Assembly: GCA_043805435.1 (NCBI GenBank) | Contig: JAZDHY010000100.1 | Location: forward strand, 1-64,000 | DNA: 64,000 nt | Direction of reading: 5' to 3' | From: JAEXOD01 sp043805435 | GTDB lineage: Bacteria; Bacteroidota; Ignavibacteria; Ignavibacteriales; Melioribacteraceae | Shown: positions 25,402 through 34,535 of the stretch, piece after piece | Position numbering within the stretch: the first letter of the stretch is position 1 | Layout of the letters: the number at the start of each line of letters is the position of its first letter | The notes under the pieces: model-generated | What the model was told of the DNA's origin: nothing | What the model saw: only the letters and a program-made list of their open reading frames with translations | Database searches by the model: none | Translations under genes and position numbers: made by a program

Positions 25402-27171
25402 ATGTTACGCAAAATATTTTTTCTGTTTTTGTTTTTTGGGTTTATTTCTATAAATGCTCAATTTGGTGAAAATTTAGTAATAATTAAAACTAATCAGTCT
25501 TACGATTCACTAAAAGCAGGCATGGAATTAAAAGTTGCTTTTATTCTTAAAATTAATGAAGGCTGGCACATCAATTCAAATGTTCCTAACGATGAGTATT
25601 TAATTGCTTCAAAAGTGGAGCTTATTAAAGGAGGAATGTTTAAGTTTTACAATATTGAATTTCCTAAGGCAAAAGAGATTAAATTTGATTTTTCGGACAC
25701 ACCTGTTTCTGTTTATGAAGGAACTGTATCTGTAAAAGGAACAGTAAAAATTCCTGATGAAACCAAAAAAGGGGCTTATAAATTAAATTTTGAGTTTACA
25801 TATCAGGCGTGTAATAACGCCTCATGTATGCCCCCAACAACAGTTAAAAATATAATTGATTTTGTTGTAGTAGATGATGCTGCAAAAATAAGGGAAAATA
25901 ATATTGTAACTTCTTCAGAAGTAATAACTTCGGCTCCGGAAACAAAAGAAGAAGTTGTTAAACCCGCAGAAGAAGAAAGTTTGGCTCAAAAATTGGAATC
26001 AAGCGGTTTATTTATTAGTCTGCTTATTGTGTTTTTGGGTGGTTTAGCCTTAAATTTGACTCCTTGTGTTTATCCCTTAATACCTATTACCATTGGGTAT
26101 TTTGGGGGACAAAGTGAAGGAAAAACCTCACGTTTGTTTGTGCTTGGTGTGTTGTATGTTTTGGGAATGGCTTTTACATATTCTATTGTTGGAGTAATAA
26201 CATCGTTAAGCGGTGCTGTTTTTGGTGCTTTATTGCAAAATCCAATAGTAATAATAATTATTGCGTTAGTATTAATTGCTTTAGCATTAAGTATGTTCGG
26301 GTTATACGAGTTTAAGCTGCCCGATGCTCTGGTAATGAAAGCAGGTGGAGCCCAATCCGGGTTTTGGGGTGCTTTTTTTATGGGTTTAACAATGGGTATT
26401 GTAGCAGCCCCTTGTATAGGGCCTTTTGTATTAGGTTTGGTAACTGTTGTTGGTGCAAAAGGGGATCCCTTGTATGGCTTTTTAATGTTTTTTACACTTG
26501 CTGTAGGATTAGGTACTCCGTATTTAATTTTAGCATTATTTTCCGGCAAAATTAAAAGTCTGCCGCGCGCAGGTTTATGGATGGAAGCTATAAAACATAT
26601 TTTTGGTTTTATTTTAGTTGGTATGGCAATATACTTTTTACAACCAATAATACCGGAACCTGTAAAATCCTATATATTACCAATATTTATGATTATTGCG
26701 GCATTATATATACTGTTTTTTGATAATTCCGCAAAAAATGTAAAAGGTTTTTCATTATTTAAGTATATAATTTCAATTATTGTTTTAGCATTTGCTGTTT
26801 ATTTAATAATTCCAAGCGAAAAACTATCACCGGAATGGAAAAAATTTAGTCTGGAAGCATATAATCAATCAATTGCTAATAACGAAAAAATAGTAATAGA
26901 TTTTTATGCCGATTGGTGTATCCCTTGCAAAGAGTTGGATAAATTAACTTTTTCGGATTCTAAAATAATAAAAGAGTCAAAATTATTTACCTTTTATAAA
27001 GTTGATATGACACAGACACTTTCGGAAAAGAACGAAAAATTGCGCAAAAAGTTTAATATTTTAGGTATGCCGACTGTATTGATAATAGATAATAAGGGAA
27101 ATGAAGTAAAAAGGCTTACAGGTTTTGTAAATGCAGAAGAATTTTATGATTATATGAAGTTAGCAAAATAA
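25402..27171 (+). CDS. dsbD: Thiol:disulfide interchange protein DsbD (cytochrome c biogenesis/thioredoxin fusion)
   Basis: DsbD passes electrons from cytoplasmic thioredoxin across the inner membrane to periplasmic thiol proteins. A signal peptide (cleaved about residue 20) leads to the N-terminal domain with the Cys pair in QACNNASCMPP. About eight membrane helices (residues about 198-475) include the two redox Cys in LNLTPCVYPLIPI and VAAPCIGPFVLG. The C-terminal thioredoxin domain has FYADWCIPCKELD. All three Cys pairs are present, so the full relay is predicted. Length (589) is normal. It is tightly downstream of nadE; co-transcription is likely though functional linkage is not obvious. 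A strong promoter motif for the next gene follows the stop. Confidence 0.94.
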   Translation: MLRKIFFLFLFFGFISINAQFGENLVIIKTNQSYDSLKAGMELKVAFILKINEGWHINSNVPNDEYLIASKVELIKGGMFKFYNIEFPKAKEIKFDFSDTPVSVYEGTVSVKGTVKIPDETKKGAYKLNFEFTYQACNNASCMPPTTVKNIIDFVVVDDAAKIRENNIVTSSEVITSAPETKEEVVKPAEEESLAQKLESSGLFISLLIVFLGGLALNLTPCVYPLIPITIGYFGGQSEGKTSRLFVLGVLYVLGMAFTYSIVGVITSLSGAVFGALLQNPIVIIIIALVLIALALSMFGLYEFKLPDALVMKAGGAQSGFWGAFFMGLTMGIVAAPCIGPFVLGLVTVVGAKGDPLYGFLMFFTLAVGLGTPYLILALFSGKIKSLPRAGLWMEAIKHIFGFILVGMAIYFLQPIIPEPVKSYILPIFMIIAALYILFFDNSAKNVKGFSLFKYIISIIVLAFAVYLIIPSEKLSPEWKKFSLEAYNQSIANNEKIVIDFYADWCIPCKELDKLTFSDSKIIKESKLFTFYKVDMTQTLSEKNEKLRKKFNILGMPTVLIIDNKGNEVKRLTGFVNAEEFYDYMKLAK

Positions 27172-27180
27172 ATATAAAGA

Positions 27181-27210
27181 TTGTTTAATATTAAATTTTT
27201 ATTATTTTTG
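27181..27210 (+). promoter_or_regulatory. Bacteroidota-type promoter of korAB
   Basis: TTG (27181-27183), a 19-base spacer and TATTTTTG (27203-27210) match the Bacteroidota -33/-7 pattern TTG-N17-23-TAnnTTTG. Predicted transcription start is near 27216, giving a leader of about 33 bases before ATG 27249. This is the clearest promoter in the window. Confidence 0.6.
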
Positions 27211-27248
27211 CATACAATAAACAAATTCAAAAAAATGAGTTGAGTAAA

Positions 27249-29096
27249 ATGTCACAAGAGAAAGAAATATTTGAGTTAACAGAAGTTACTGTTAGATTTG
27301 CCGGAGATTCTGGTGATGGTATGCAGCTAACTGGCTCACAGTTTAGCGATACTACGGCTTTGTTTGGAAACGATTTGAGTACACTACCCGATTATCCTGC
27401 TGAAATAAGGGCTCCTGCCGGAACAACCTATGGCGTAAGCGGTTTTCAGCTTCACTTCAGTTCTACTGTAAGTCATACTCCGGGAGATAGTCCCGATGTA
27501 TTGGTAGCAATGAATCCTGCTGCTTTAAAAGTAAATTTAAAAGACCTTAAAAAAGGAGCAACAATAATTGTAAATCAAGATGCTTTTGATTCAAAAAATT
27601 TACAATTAGCTAAATACAAAGAAAATCCATTGGAAAACGACTCTTTAGCAAATTACAGAGTGTATATTGTCCCAATTACAACATTAACCTCAAATGCATT
27701 AAAAGACACAAAGCTAACTATGAAAGAAGTGGTTAGATGTAAAAACTTTTTTGCACTTGGCTTAATGTATTGGATGTTTAACCGCGAATTAAAACCTACA
27801 ATAGATTGGATAGGTCAAAAATTTGCAAAAAAACCTGAACTTAAAGAAGCTAACGAAATAGCACTTAAATCGGGTTATAATTATGGGGAACATACCGAAT
27901 TATTTACAACCCGTTTTGATATTAAATCGGCACAATTGGCAAAAGGCACATATAGAAATATTTCCGGTAACGAAGCAACAGCAATTGGATTTGTGGCTGC
28001 ATCTCTATTAGCCGACTTACCTTTGTTTTTAGGGTCATATCCTATAACTCCGGCTTCGGAAATTTTGCATTATTTAAGCTATTATAAAAATTATGGTGTT
28101 AAAACTTTTCAGGCCGAAGATGAAATTGCAGGTATTGCAAGTGCAATAGGTGCTTCTTTTGGTGGTGCCTTAGCATTAACAACAACAAGCGGCCCCGGTT
28201 TGGCGTTAAAATCGGAAGCAATGGGTTTGGCTGTAATGACTGAATTACCTTTGGTTATTGTAGATGTTCAAAGAGGCGGTCCAAGTACAGGTTTGCCAAC
28301 TAAAACAGAACAAGCCGATTTATTTCAGGCATTATATGGAAGAAATGGCGAATCACCAATTCCGGTTTTAGCCGCAAGTACTCCAAGTGATTGTTTTTAT
28401 ATGGCAATTGAAGCAAGCCGTATTGCTCTAAAATATATGACTCCGGTTTTGCTGCTTACAGATGGTTATATTGCTAATGGTGCAGAACCGTGGAAATTAC
28501 CCGAAATTGATGAATTGGAACCTATTAAAATTAGTTATAGAAAAGAAGTTGAAGGATTTACACCTTATTTAAGAGATGAAAACTTAGCCCGCCCTTGGGC
28601 AATACCGGGAACTCCGGGATTAGAACATAGAATAGGCGGTCTTGAAAAAGCTAATATTACCGGTTCTGTTAGTTATGATTCCGATAATCATGACTTAATG
28701 TGTAAATTACGTGCAAAAAAAGTAAAGGGAATTGCAAAAGATATTCCATTACTTAAGATATTAGGCGATGAAGATGCAGAAGTTTTAGTTGTAGGATGGG
28801 GTGGTACACGCGGTTCTATTTCTGAGGCAGTAAAATGTCTAAGAAACGAAGGCGTTAAGGCAGCACAAATTCATTTGAAATATATTAATCCTTTCCCTTC
28901 TAATTTAGGGGAAATATTAAAAAAATACAAACATGTTTTAATACCCGAAATAAATTTAGGACAGCTTGCAAGTGTAATTAAAAGTGAATATTTGGTTGAT
29001 GTTATTCAGCTTAATATAATGAAAGGATTACCATTTAAGGCGCATGATATACAAAATAAGATTAGAGAAATACTTGGAGGCGAAAATGGAAAATAA
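27249..29096 (+). CDS. korA: 2-oxoacid:ferredoxin oxidoreductase, fused gamma-alpha subunit
   Basis: With KorB this enzyme interconverts a 2-oxoacid (2-oxoglutarate most likely) plus CoA with acyl-CoA, CO2 and reduced ferredoxin. The fusion puts the gamma domain first (residues about 10-190, VTVRFAGDSGDGMQLTGSQF region) and the alpha domain after it (about 215-615, with LGSYPITPASEILHYLS, the conserved YPITP motif for CoA/TPP binding, and GPGLALKSEAMGLAV). ATG 27249 gives 615 residues; an in-frame TTG nine bases upstream is less likely. The gene overlaps korB by 11 bases. Substrate is inferred, as pyruvate or other 2-oxoacids cannot be ruled out. The aconitase and isocitrate dehydrogenase-family genes at 35-39 kb would supply 2-oxoglutarate. 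Confidence 0.88.
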   Translation: MSQEKEIFELTEVTVRFAGDSGDGMQLTGSQFSDTTALFGNDLSTLPDYPAEIRAPAGTTYGVSGFQLHFSSTVSHTPGDSPDVLVAMNPAALKVNLKDLKKGATIIVNQDAFDSKNLQLAKYKENPLENDSLANYRVYIVPITTLTSNALKDTKLTMKEVVRCKNFFALGLMYWMFNRELKPTIDWIGQKFAKKPELKEANEIALKSGYNYGEHTELFTTRFDIKSAQLAKGTYRNISGNEATAIGFVAASLLADLPLFLGSYPITPASEILHYLSYYKNYGVKTFQAEDEIAGIASAIGASFGGALALTTTSGPGLALKSEAMGLAVMTELPLVIVDVQRGGPSTGLPTKTEQADLFQALYGRNGESPIPVLAASTPSDCFYMAIEASRIALKYMTPVLLLTDGYIANGAEPWKLPEIDELEPIKISYRKEVEGFTPYLRDENLARPWAIPGTPGLEHRIGGLEKANITGSVSYDSDNHDLMCKLRAKKVKGIAKDIPLLKILGDEDAEVLVVGWGGTRGSISEAVKCLRNEGVKAAQIHLKYINPFPSNLGEILKKYKHVLIPEINLGQLASVIKSEYLVDVIQLNIMKGLPFKAHDIQNKIREILGGENGK

Positions 29097-30126
29097 TATT
29101 AAAGTAGAAACTCAGGAAGTTAAGCTTACAGCAAAGGATTTTTCATCGGGAATAGATGTTAGATGGTGCCCGGGTTGCGGCGATTATTCCGTTTTAGCAC
29201 AAGTTCAAAGAACTTTTCCTGATATTGGAATAAAAAAAGAAAATATTGTTTGGGTTGCCGGCATTGGATGCTCTAGTCGTTTTCCGTATTACATGGGAAC
29301 ATACGGATTCCATACTATCCATGGAAGAGCACCTGCAATTGCAACGGGATTAAAATTAACTCGCCCTGAACTTTCGGTTTGGGTTGCCACAGGCGATGGT
29401 GATTTAATGAGTATTGGCGGAAACCATTTTATTCATGCCTGCAGAAAAAATGTTGACTTGAAAATATTAATGTTCAATAATCAGATATACGGATTAACAA
29501 AAGGTCAATATTCACCTACTTCCGAAAAGGGAAAAATAACAAAAAGCAGCCCTTATGGCTCTATTGATTATCCTTTTAATCCTGCTTCATTAGCTCTTGG
29601 TTCGGAAGCAACATTTGTTGCAAAAACTTTAGATAGAGATCTTAAGCACATGCAGGAAATGATAAAAAGAGCTGCCGAACATAAAGGTACTGCATTTATA
29701 GAAATATATCAAAATTGTGTTATTTTTAACGATGCCACTTTTGAAAATTTGACAAATAAAGAAACTAAAGCCGATAATGTTTTGGTTCTTGAACATAATA
29801 AACCGATGGTTTTTGGTAAAAATAAAGAAAAAGCAATTAAATTGGATGGATTTACACCTGTAATTATAGATTTGAATGACGGGCATAATTCAATAAACGA
29901 CGCATTAGTACATGACGAATTTGATCAAAATCCTACTCGTGCTTTTATTTTAGCCCATTTAAATGACCATGCCGGTTTGCCGACACCAATTGGTATATAT
30001 CGCCAGATTATTAAACCAACATATAATGAGGCTTTAACTAGTCAAATTGAAATGGTTACAAATAAAAAAGGTAAAGGTGATTTGAAAAAATTACTTTACG
30101 GAACAAGTACCTGGAAAGTAAAATAG
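29086..30126 (+). CDS. korB: 2-oxoacid:ferredoxin oxidoreductase, beta (TPP-binding) subunit
   Basis: The beta subunit binds thiamine diphosphate and a 4Fe-4S cluster. VRWCPGCGDYSVL has the CxxC pair, and a further Cys is in GIGCSSRFPYYM. The TPP/Mg site is VATGDGDLMSIGGNH with a second half NNQIYGLTKGQYSPTS. ATG 29086 is set by GGAGG five bases upstream and gives 346 residues; an earlier in-frame ATG at 29044 lies deep in korA. There is no separate ferredoxin-like delta subunit, as in the two-subunit KorAB type. A strong terminator follows. The family is firm; 2-oxoglutarate as substrate is likely. Confidence 0.9.
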   Translation: MENNIKVETQEVKLTAKDFSSGIDVRWCPGCGDYSVLAQVQRTFPDIGIKKENIVWVAGIGCSSRFPYYMGTYGFHTIHGRAPAIATGLKLTRPELSVWVATGDGDLMSIGGNHFIHACRKNVDLKILMFNNQIYGLTKGQYSPTSEKGKITKSSPYGSIDYPFNPASLALGSEATFVAKTLDRDLKHMQEMIKRAAEHKGTAFIEIYQNCVIFNDATFENLTNKETKADNVLVLEHNKPMVFGKNKEKAIKLDGFTPVIIDLNDGHNSINDALVHDEFDQNPTRAFILAHLNDHAGLPTPIGIYRQIIKPTYNEALTSQIEMVTNKKGKGDLKKLLYGTSTWKVK

Positions 30127-30156
30127 ATTTTTTTTGTTAAGTTTAACATTTTTAAT

Positions 30157-30195
30157 AATACCCCTGTTTTTTATTTGATAGGGGTATTGTTTTTA
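30157..30195 (+). terminator. Intrinsic terminator of korAB
   Basis: AATACCCCT, a 14-base loop and AGGGGTATT form a nine-pair perfect stem followed by GTTTTTAT. It lies 30 bases after the korB stop and is well placed to end the korAB transcript. Confidence 0.85.
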
Positions 30196-30308
30196 TAAAT
30201 TATACGTGTTGCGCCCTTTGGGTTTTTGATATTATGGTTATATTAAACATCATTTATATTTATAAGGAAATTGTATTTATAGTGTTGTATCTTTAGAGTT
30301 TAAATAAT

Positions 30309-30594
30309 CGCGCCATAAACAGACTGTGTGAAAATTGGGGAATAATTGTAATAAAATGGAACTCATCCGTCTAAAATCAGCCGGACATTGTTCCCCAACC
30401 TCCCGCAAAAAGAGCGGGACAAGCTCTTCTCTTAAAAATAGAAGGGGAGTGACTGTAAAAATATATAGAACAATAACATGCCGTTCTATATTTCCTCTCT
30501 CTTCAAAGAGAGGCGACAAAGGGGCGGTGCCCGGCTGAATTTTAGACGGGTGAGTTCGGTTTTTTTAATTTTAACACAGTTTGTTTATGGGGCG
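30309..30594. repeat. 286-bp palindromic foldback (MITE-like) element
   Basis: The outer arms 30309-30336 and 30567-30594 match as inverted repeats at 25 of 28 positions. A second arm pair, 30360-30384 and 30531-30556, repeats AACTCAYCCGTCTAAAAT and CAGCCGG in inverted form with a single base mismatch plus a one-base gap. The centre is another hairpin (ATATAGAAC...GTTCTATAT, about 30464-30490), and GC content is clearly above the flanks. No transposase frame is present, and short frames on both strands here are artefacts of the palindrome. I see no target-site duplication. It is probably a non-autonomous mobile element or REP-like repeat, and copies elsewhere would confirm this. Confidence 0.75.
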
Positions 30595-30653
30595 GGCAAA
30601 TGGAAAACAAAAATGGGTTTTTGCGCAACTAATAATTTTAATAACGAGTATAT

Positions 30654-31664
30654 ATGATAACATTTAGTCAATTAGCTTCACTTATAAAAGATAATCAAAA
30701 ATTTGTATTAACAAGTCATGTAAATCCCGATGCCGATGCTATTGGAAGTGAATTAGCTTTTTATTATTTATTGAATAAAATGAATAAAGAAATTAAGATA
30801 ATTAATTATAGTGCCACTCCCGAAAATCTTCTTTTTATGGATAAAAATAATATTATTGAACAATATATTGCAGATATCCATAATGAGGAAATCAATAATT
30901 GTGATGTAATTGTTTTATTAGATCTAAATTCAATAAGCCGTACAAAAAGTATGGAAACGGTTATACGAGCTGCCAAAAAAGAAATGATTTGTGTTGACCA
31001 TCATGAATATCCTGAAAATTTTACTCAAAACATATTAATTGATACAAACAGTTGTGCCACCGGAGAAATTATATATAATTTTATTGAAAATACAAATATT
31101 ATCAAACTAGATTATGATATTGCTTATGTATTATATGCTGCAATTATGACCGATACAGGTTCTTTCCGATACGAAAGGACAACTTCAAAAACTCATAAAA
31201 TAATTGCCGAATTTTTGGATATCGGAGTAATTCCGAAAGAAATACACGAACAGATATATGATAATTCGGGTTACGGTAAATTGAAGTTGTTGGGTGAAGT
31301 GTTAACAACATTACATTTAAATGGAGCGCAAAATGTAAGTTACATGATAATTACACAAAAAATGATTGAGCAAAATGAGGTTGACGAATCGGAAGTTGAT
31401 GGATTTGTTAATTATTGTTTGTCAATTAAGGGTGTATTTATAGGATTGTTATTTTTTGAATTAAAAGACGGATTTAAAGTCAGCCTGCGTTCAAGAGGGA
31501 ATGTGCCTGTTAATCTAATGGCAAAAAAATATGGAGGAGGCGGCCATTATTTTGCTTCCGGCATTAGATTTACGAATGAAGAAATGGAAAAATATATTCC
31601 ATTAATAATTAAAGAAGCAGAAGAGTATATAAGCAAATATCAATTGGGAGAAAAAAATGTTTAA
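30654..31664 (+). CDS. nrnA: DHH-family bifunctional oligoribonuclease / PAP phosphatase
   Basis: NrnA-type enzymes degrade nanoRNA of two to five bases and dephosphorylate 3'-phosphoadenosine 5'-phosphate. The 336 residues have the DHH domain with metal-ligand motifs SHVNPDADAIGSE, a central VLLDLNS and VDHHEYP, and the C-terminal DHHA1 substrate domain with GGGGHYFASGIRF. Length and order match bacterial NrnA. The gene follows the foldback element and overlaps the aminopeptidase gene by eight bases, so the two are co-transcribed. Other DHH phosphoesterases such as c-di-AMP hydrolase (GdpP/DhhP type) have the same core; DhhP-like activity is an alternative. Confidence 0.88.
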   Translation: MITFSQLASLIKDNQKFVLTSHVNPDADAIGSELAFYYLLNKMNKEIKIINYSATPENLLFMDKNNIIEQYIADIHNEEINNCDVIVLLDLNSISRTKSMETVIRAAKKEMICVDHHEYPENFTQNILIDTNSCATGEIIYNFIENTNIIKLDYDIAYVLYAAIMTDTGSFRYERTTSKTHKIIAEFLDIGVIPKEIHEQIYDNSGYGKLKLLGEVLTTLHLNGAQNVSYMIITQKMIEQNEVDESEVDGFVNYCLSIKGVFIGLLFFELKDGFKVSLRSRGNVPVNLMAKKYGGGGHYFASGIRFTNEEMEKYIPLIIKEAEEYISKYQLGEKNV

Positions 31665-33156
31665 GTTGACAGTAAAGGCATTGGATAAAATAGAGACCAT
31701 TGACGAAAAATCAATTGTTATAAAGTTTTGTATTGATGATGATAATCTAAATAAAGCTATTGCTGATTTTTTGAAAAAAAACAGAACCAAAATTAATTCT
31801 GTTCAAAAAGAAAAATTCCTTTCAAAAGAGGAATCGGAATTAATTTTGGCCGGCAAAAACGATACTCCATATTTGTCATTATTAAAAAAAGTCAAAATAG
31901 ATAAAAAATTTGATAATGATTTTTTTAGAGATTATATATCTTCATTAATTATCCGTTACGAAAACGAACCAGTTAAAAATTTATATATCGAAATTCCGGA
32001 TTTTATTCTATTTGAAAAATATTTTGCAGACGAGTCGTATTATCATCAAACATTTATTGAAGGCTTATATTTAGGTAATTACGCATTTAATAAATATAAA
32101 AGTGACAGAAAAGAATCTAAAAAATTAAATGTGTTTATTGTCAGCAAAAGTATTACCGAAAATACCGAGGCAATTCGTGTGGCTGAAAATATAATGAACG
32201 CAGTTTATTTATCCAGAAATTTGATAAACGAAATACCCGATTTTTTAACTCCTCAAGAATTAGCCAAACAAGCCAAGGTTGAGTTAATTAAATTAGGCGT
32301 AAACGTAAAACTGTTTATTAAACAGCAGCTCCAAATAATGGGTATGTGGGGAATATCATCTGTTGGGAAGGCAAGTATAAATCCTCCTTTGTTAATTGTT
32401 ATTGAATATAAACCCAAAACTAAAGCCAAAGCAAAAGTTACTTTAGTTGGTAAAGGAGTAACATACGATGCTGGTGGTCTTTCGTTAAAAACAACATCCG
32501 GTATGGTTGAGATGAAAGCAGATATGGCCGGTGCAGGTGTTGTAATTGGTGCAATTAAAGCCGCAGCTTTAGAAAAACTTCCTATTCATATTATTGGAGT
32601 AATTCCCGCAGTTGAAAATGTGATTTCTGGCAGTGCATATAAACCAAGTGATATTATTAGAACTGCTTCCGGTAAAACAATTGAGGTTATGGATACAGAT
32701 GCGGAAGGCCGCATAATACTTGCAGACGCTTTATATTATGCATGTAAACAAAAACCGGATTATGTAATAGATTATGCAACTTTAACAGGTGCTGTTGTGG
32801 TTGCGCTTGGTGAATTTGCTGCAGGATTGTTTTCAAATGATGAAACACTTGCAGAAGATTTATTAAAGGCTTCTAAAATAACTAATGAAAAACTTTGGCA
32901 GTTCCCAATGTGGGATGAATATAATACCTTAATAAAGGGTGATTTGGCGGATGTCAAAAATCTTGGTGGGAAATGGGGAGGTGCTATTACCGCTGCAAAG
33001 TTTTTAGAGCATTTTGTGGATGAAAATCAAAAATGGGCTCATTTGGATATTGCAGGACCATCTATTAAGTACAAATTAAAAAGTTATACCGAAAAATATA
33101 ATACCGGTTATGCTGTACGACTTACTTATCAATATTTGAAGGAATTAAGCAAATAA
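31657..33156 (+). CDS. pepA: Leucyl aminopeptidase (M17 family)
   Basis: M17 aminopeptidases are cytosolic, hexameric, two-metal enzymes that remove N-terminal residues from peptides. The catalytic domain (residues about 190-495) shows LVGKGVTYDAGGLSLK, MVEMKADMAGAG and DTDAEGRIILADAL (the signature [N/D]TDAEGR), supplying the Lys, Asp and Glu metal ligands. The N-terminal 180 residues form the variable domain. Length 499 is normal. The start, eight bases inside nrnA, is preceded by GGGAGAAAA. Some M17 enzymes also bind DNA in recombination control; nothing here points to that. Confidence 0.92.
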   Translation: MFKLTVKALDKIETIDEKSIVIKFCIDDDNLNKAIADFLKKNRTKINSVQKEKFLSKEESELILAGKNDTPYLSLLKKVKIDKKFDNDFFRDYISSLIIRYENEPVKNLYIEIPDFILFEKYFADESYYHQTFIEGLYLGNYAFNKYKSDRKESKKLNVFIVSKSITENTEAIRVAENIMNAVYLSRNLINEIPDFLTPQELAKQAKVELIKLGVNVKLFIKQQLQIMGMWGISSVGKASINPPLLIVIEYKPKTKAKAKVTLVGKGVTYDAGGLSLKTTSGMVEMKADMAGAGVVIGAIKAAALEKLPIHIIGVIPAVENVISGSAYKPSDIIRTASGKTIEVMDTDAEGRIILADALYYACKQKPDYVIDYATLTGAVVVALGEFAAGLFSNDETLAEDLLKASKITNEKLWQFPMWDEYNTLIKGDLADVKNLGGKWGGAITAAKFLEHFVDENQKWAHLDIAGPSIKYKLKSYTEKYNTGYAVRLTYQYLKELSK

Positions 33157-33212
33157 AGGACATTGAATCTTTTGATGATATTCTGAATCTAACTTAATAA
33201 AAAGGAGATATT

Positions 33213-33599
33213 ATGGACTACTATTTAACAAAATTTGTAGATTTAGGTTTTGACGAATCAGTTCAAAAAATTACCGAAGAACTAAAAAAAGTTGGATTTG
33301 GAATTTTAACAGAGATTGATGTTAAACAGACATTTAAAAATAAAATTAATGCAGATTTTAGGGATTACAAAATATTGGGTGCTTGTAATCCTAAATTTGC
33401 TTATGAAGTTTTACAAGCCGAAAATAAAGCAGGGGTATTACTTCCTTGCAGTGTTGTTATACAAAAACATGATAATAACCAAGTTGAAATTTCCATTATG
33501 GATCTCGTTCCTTTAATGCGGGTTGTTAATAATCCAACTATGAATAAATTTGCGGAGGATGTAAAAGTCCTGCTTTCCAAAGCGTTAGGAAATTGTTAA
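33213..33599 (+). CDS. DUF302-domain protein
   Basis: The 128 residues fit the DUF302 family throughout: VDLGFDESVQKITEELKKVGFGILTEID at the start, ILGACNPKFAYEVL in the middle, and LLPCSVVI followed by NQVEISIMDLVPLM. This is a small cytosolic alpha/beta fold of unknown function often found in bacteria with electron-transport or metal stress genes. AAAGGAGAT precedes the ATG at good spacing. It is 56 bases beyond pepA and could be the last gene of that unit. The family call is good; the role is unknown. Confidence 0.88.
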   Translation: MDYYLTKFVDLGFDESVQKITEELKKVGFGILTEIDVKQTFKNKINADFRDYKILGACNPKFAYEVLQAENKAGVLLPCSVVIQKHDNNQVEISIMDLVPLMRVVNNPTMNKFAEDVKVLLSKALGNC

Positions 33600-34006
33600 T
33601 TTTAGCATATTTGTTTAGCAAACGCAGATATAAATTATGGGATAACTTTATGTTTACCCGAATTTTACGTTAGAAAAAAACTGTGTTTTGAATCATTTTA
33701 TGCCAAGAGATGAAAAGAATAAACAGACCGAAGCCGTTTTTTGGCTTCAACTATATGTAGTATAAATGACGGTTTGCATATATTTAGGTTGGGGCTAGTT
33801 AAAATAACGTGGTCTCTATGGAACCAAAAAGAAAAATTTTATATAAGGATGCTTTATCATCTAATTTAAAAATTAATAAATTTGTAATGCTTTCAGCAAT
33901 AGCGGTGACTCATTTACATGTTAAGTTGTTTGAATATTCAGGTTTGCGAACAGTGGTTTATGCTGCAATTTAACAAAGTTAAAAAATATCTATAAGTTGG
34001 AAACGA
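33600..34006. other. Intergenic region with a hairpin and a doubtful 51-codon frame
   Basis: Hairpin GAAGCC-GTTTTTT-GGCTTC lies at 33730-33748 without a following T-run. The only frame of interest is 33818-33973 (plus, 51 codons from ATG), with product ending FEYSGLRTVVYAAI. It has no good ribosome site and no recognised family, and may be a remnant. The rest is AT-rich with no feature. Confidence 0.4.
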
Positions 34007-34184
34007 ATCCCGCATAGCGGGAGAAATGTTTATAGGAAAACCCGCCACCCAACAACTCCAAGCTGCAGCGCAGCGATATTATTTTCCCGTATTTTTTATC
34101 ATCAATATTCTATGCCGCTGCGCTACAGCTCCATTATTCTAGGCCCTTGATTCTGCTATAAACATTCCTCCCGCTAAGCGGGAT
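34007..34184. repeat. 178-bp palindromic foldback element with GC-rich termini
   Basis: The terminal arms 34007-34034 and 34157-34184 are inverted repeats that match at 26 of 28 positions; each holds its own small hairpin (CCCGC-ATA-GCGGG left, CCCGCTAAGCGGG right). An inner pair, 34061-34075 and 34116-34130 (AGCTGYAGCGCAGCG), matches at 14 of 15. The element is much richer in GC than the flanks and has no coding capacity. No clear target duplication is visible. It lies 3.4 kb from the other foldback element but differs in sequence, so these are two families. Confidence 0.75.
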
Positions 34185-34461
34185 GATAACAATAATTTAA
34201 TCATTATCTGTTTTTCAAAATATTTATCATCAAATACACTTTTGCTAACATTTTCTGTTCGTTCTTATAAAATCACATAATCTATTTCAAAATATTGTTC
34301 TATTAAGTCCATTATTAATACTTTTCTCTTGAGCATGAATAATATTCCTCAGTTTTAAGTTTCCTATTTCTTCATTTTATTTATTCTTATAGTTGTGCTT
34401 GCAATAATATGGAGATTTCTGATGATAAAAAATTCCAACGCAAACTTTAGGTTTAACAAAA

Positions 34462-34498
34462 AAAAACAGCAGCAATATTAATGATTGCTGCTGTTTTT
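34462..34498. terminator. Strong bidirectional intrinsic terminator
   Basis: AAAAACAGCAGCAAT-ATTAATG-ATTGCTGCTGTTTTT is a 15-pair perfect stem with T-runs on both strands. On the minus strand it ends the dehydrogenase-HD-aconitase-hypothetical operon, whose last stop is 38 bases away. Confidence 0.9.
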
Positions 34499-34535
34499 AA
34501 GAAATAGGAATATATTAAGTTAATACTTTATTCTA

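Noticed and set aside
26070..26549. Long open frame on the minus strand inside dsbD (159 codons)
   Set aside because: It is antisense to membrane-spanning codons of dsbD, has low-complexity composition (Pro, Lys, Ile, Asn) and no recognised family.
30277..30538. Two overlapping frames on opposite strands in the korB-nrnA gap
   Set aside because: They coincide with the palindromic foldback element and arise from its symmetry; no protein family or ribosome site.
33730..33748. Hairpin GAAGCC-GTTTTTT-GGCTTC as a terminator or small RNA
   Set aside because: No T-run follows, and there is no promoter or conserved flank to support an RNA gene.
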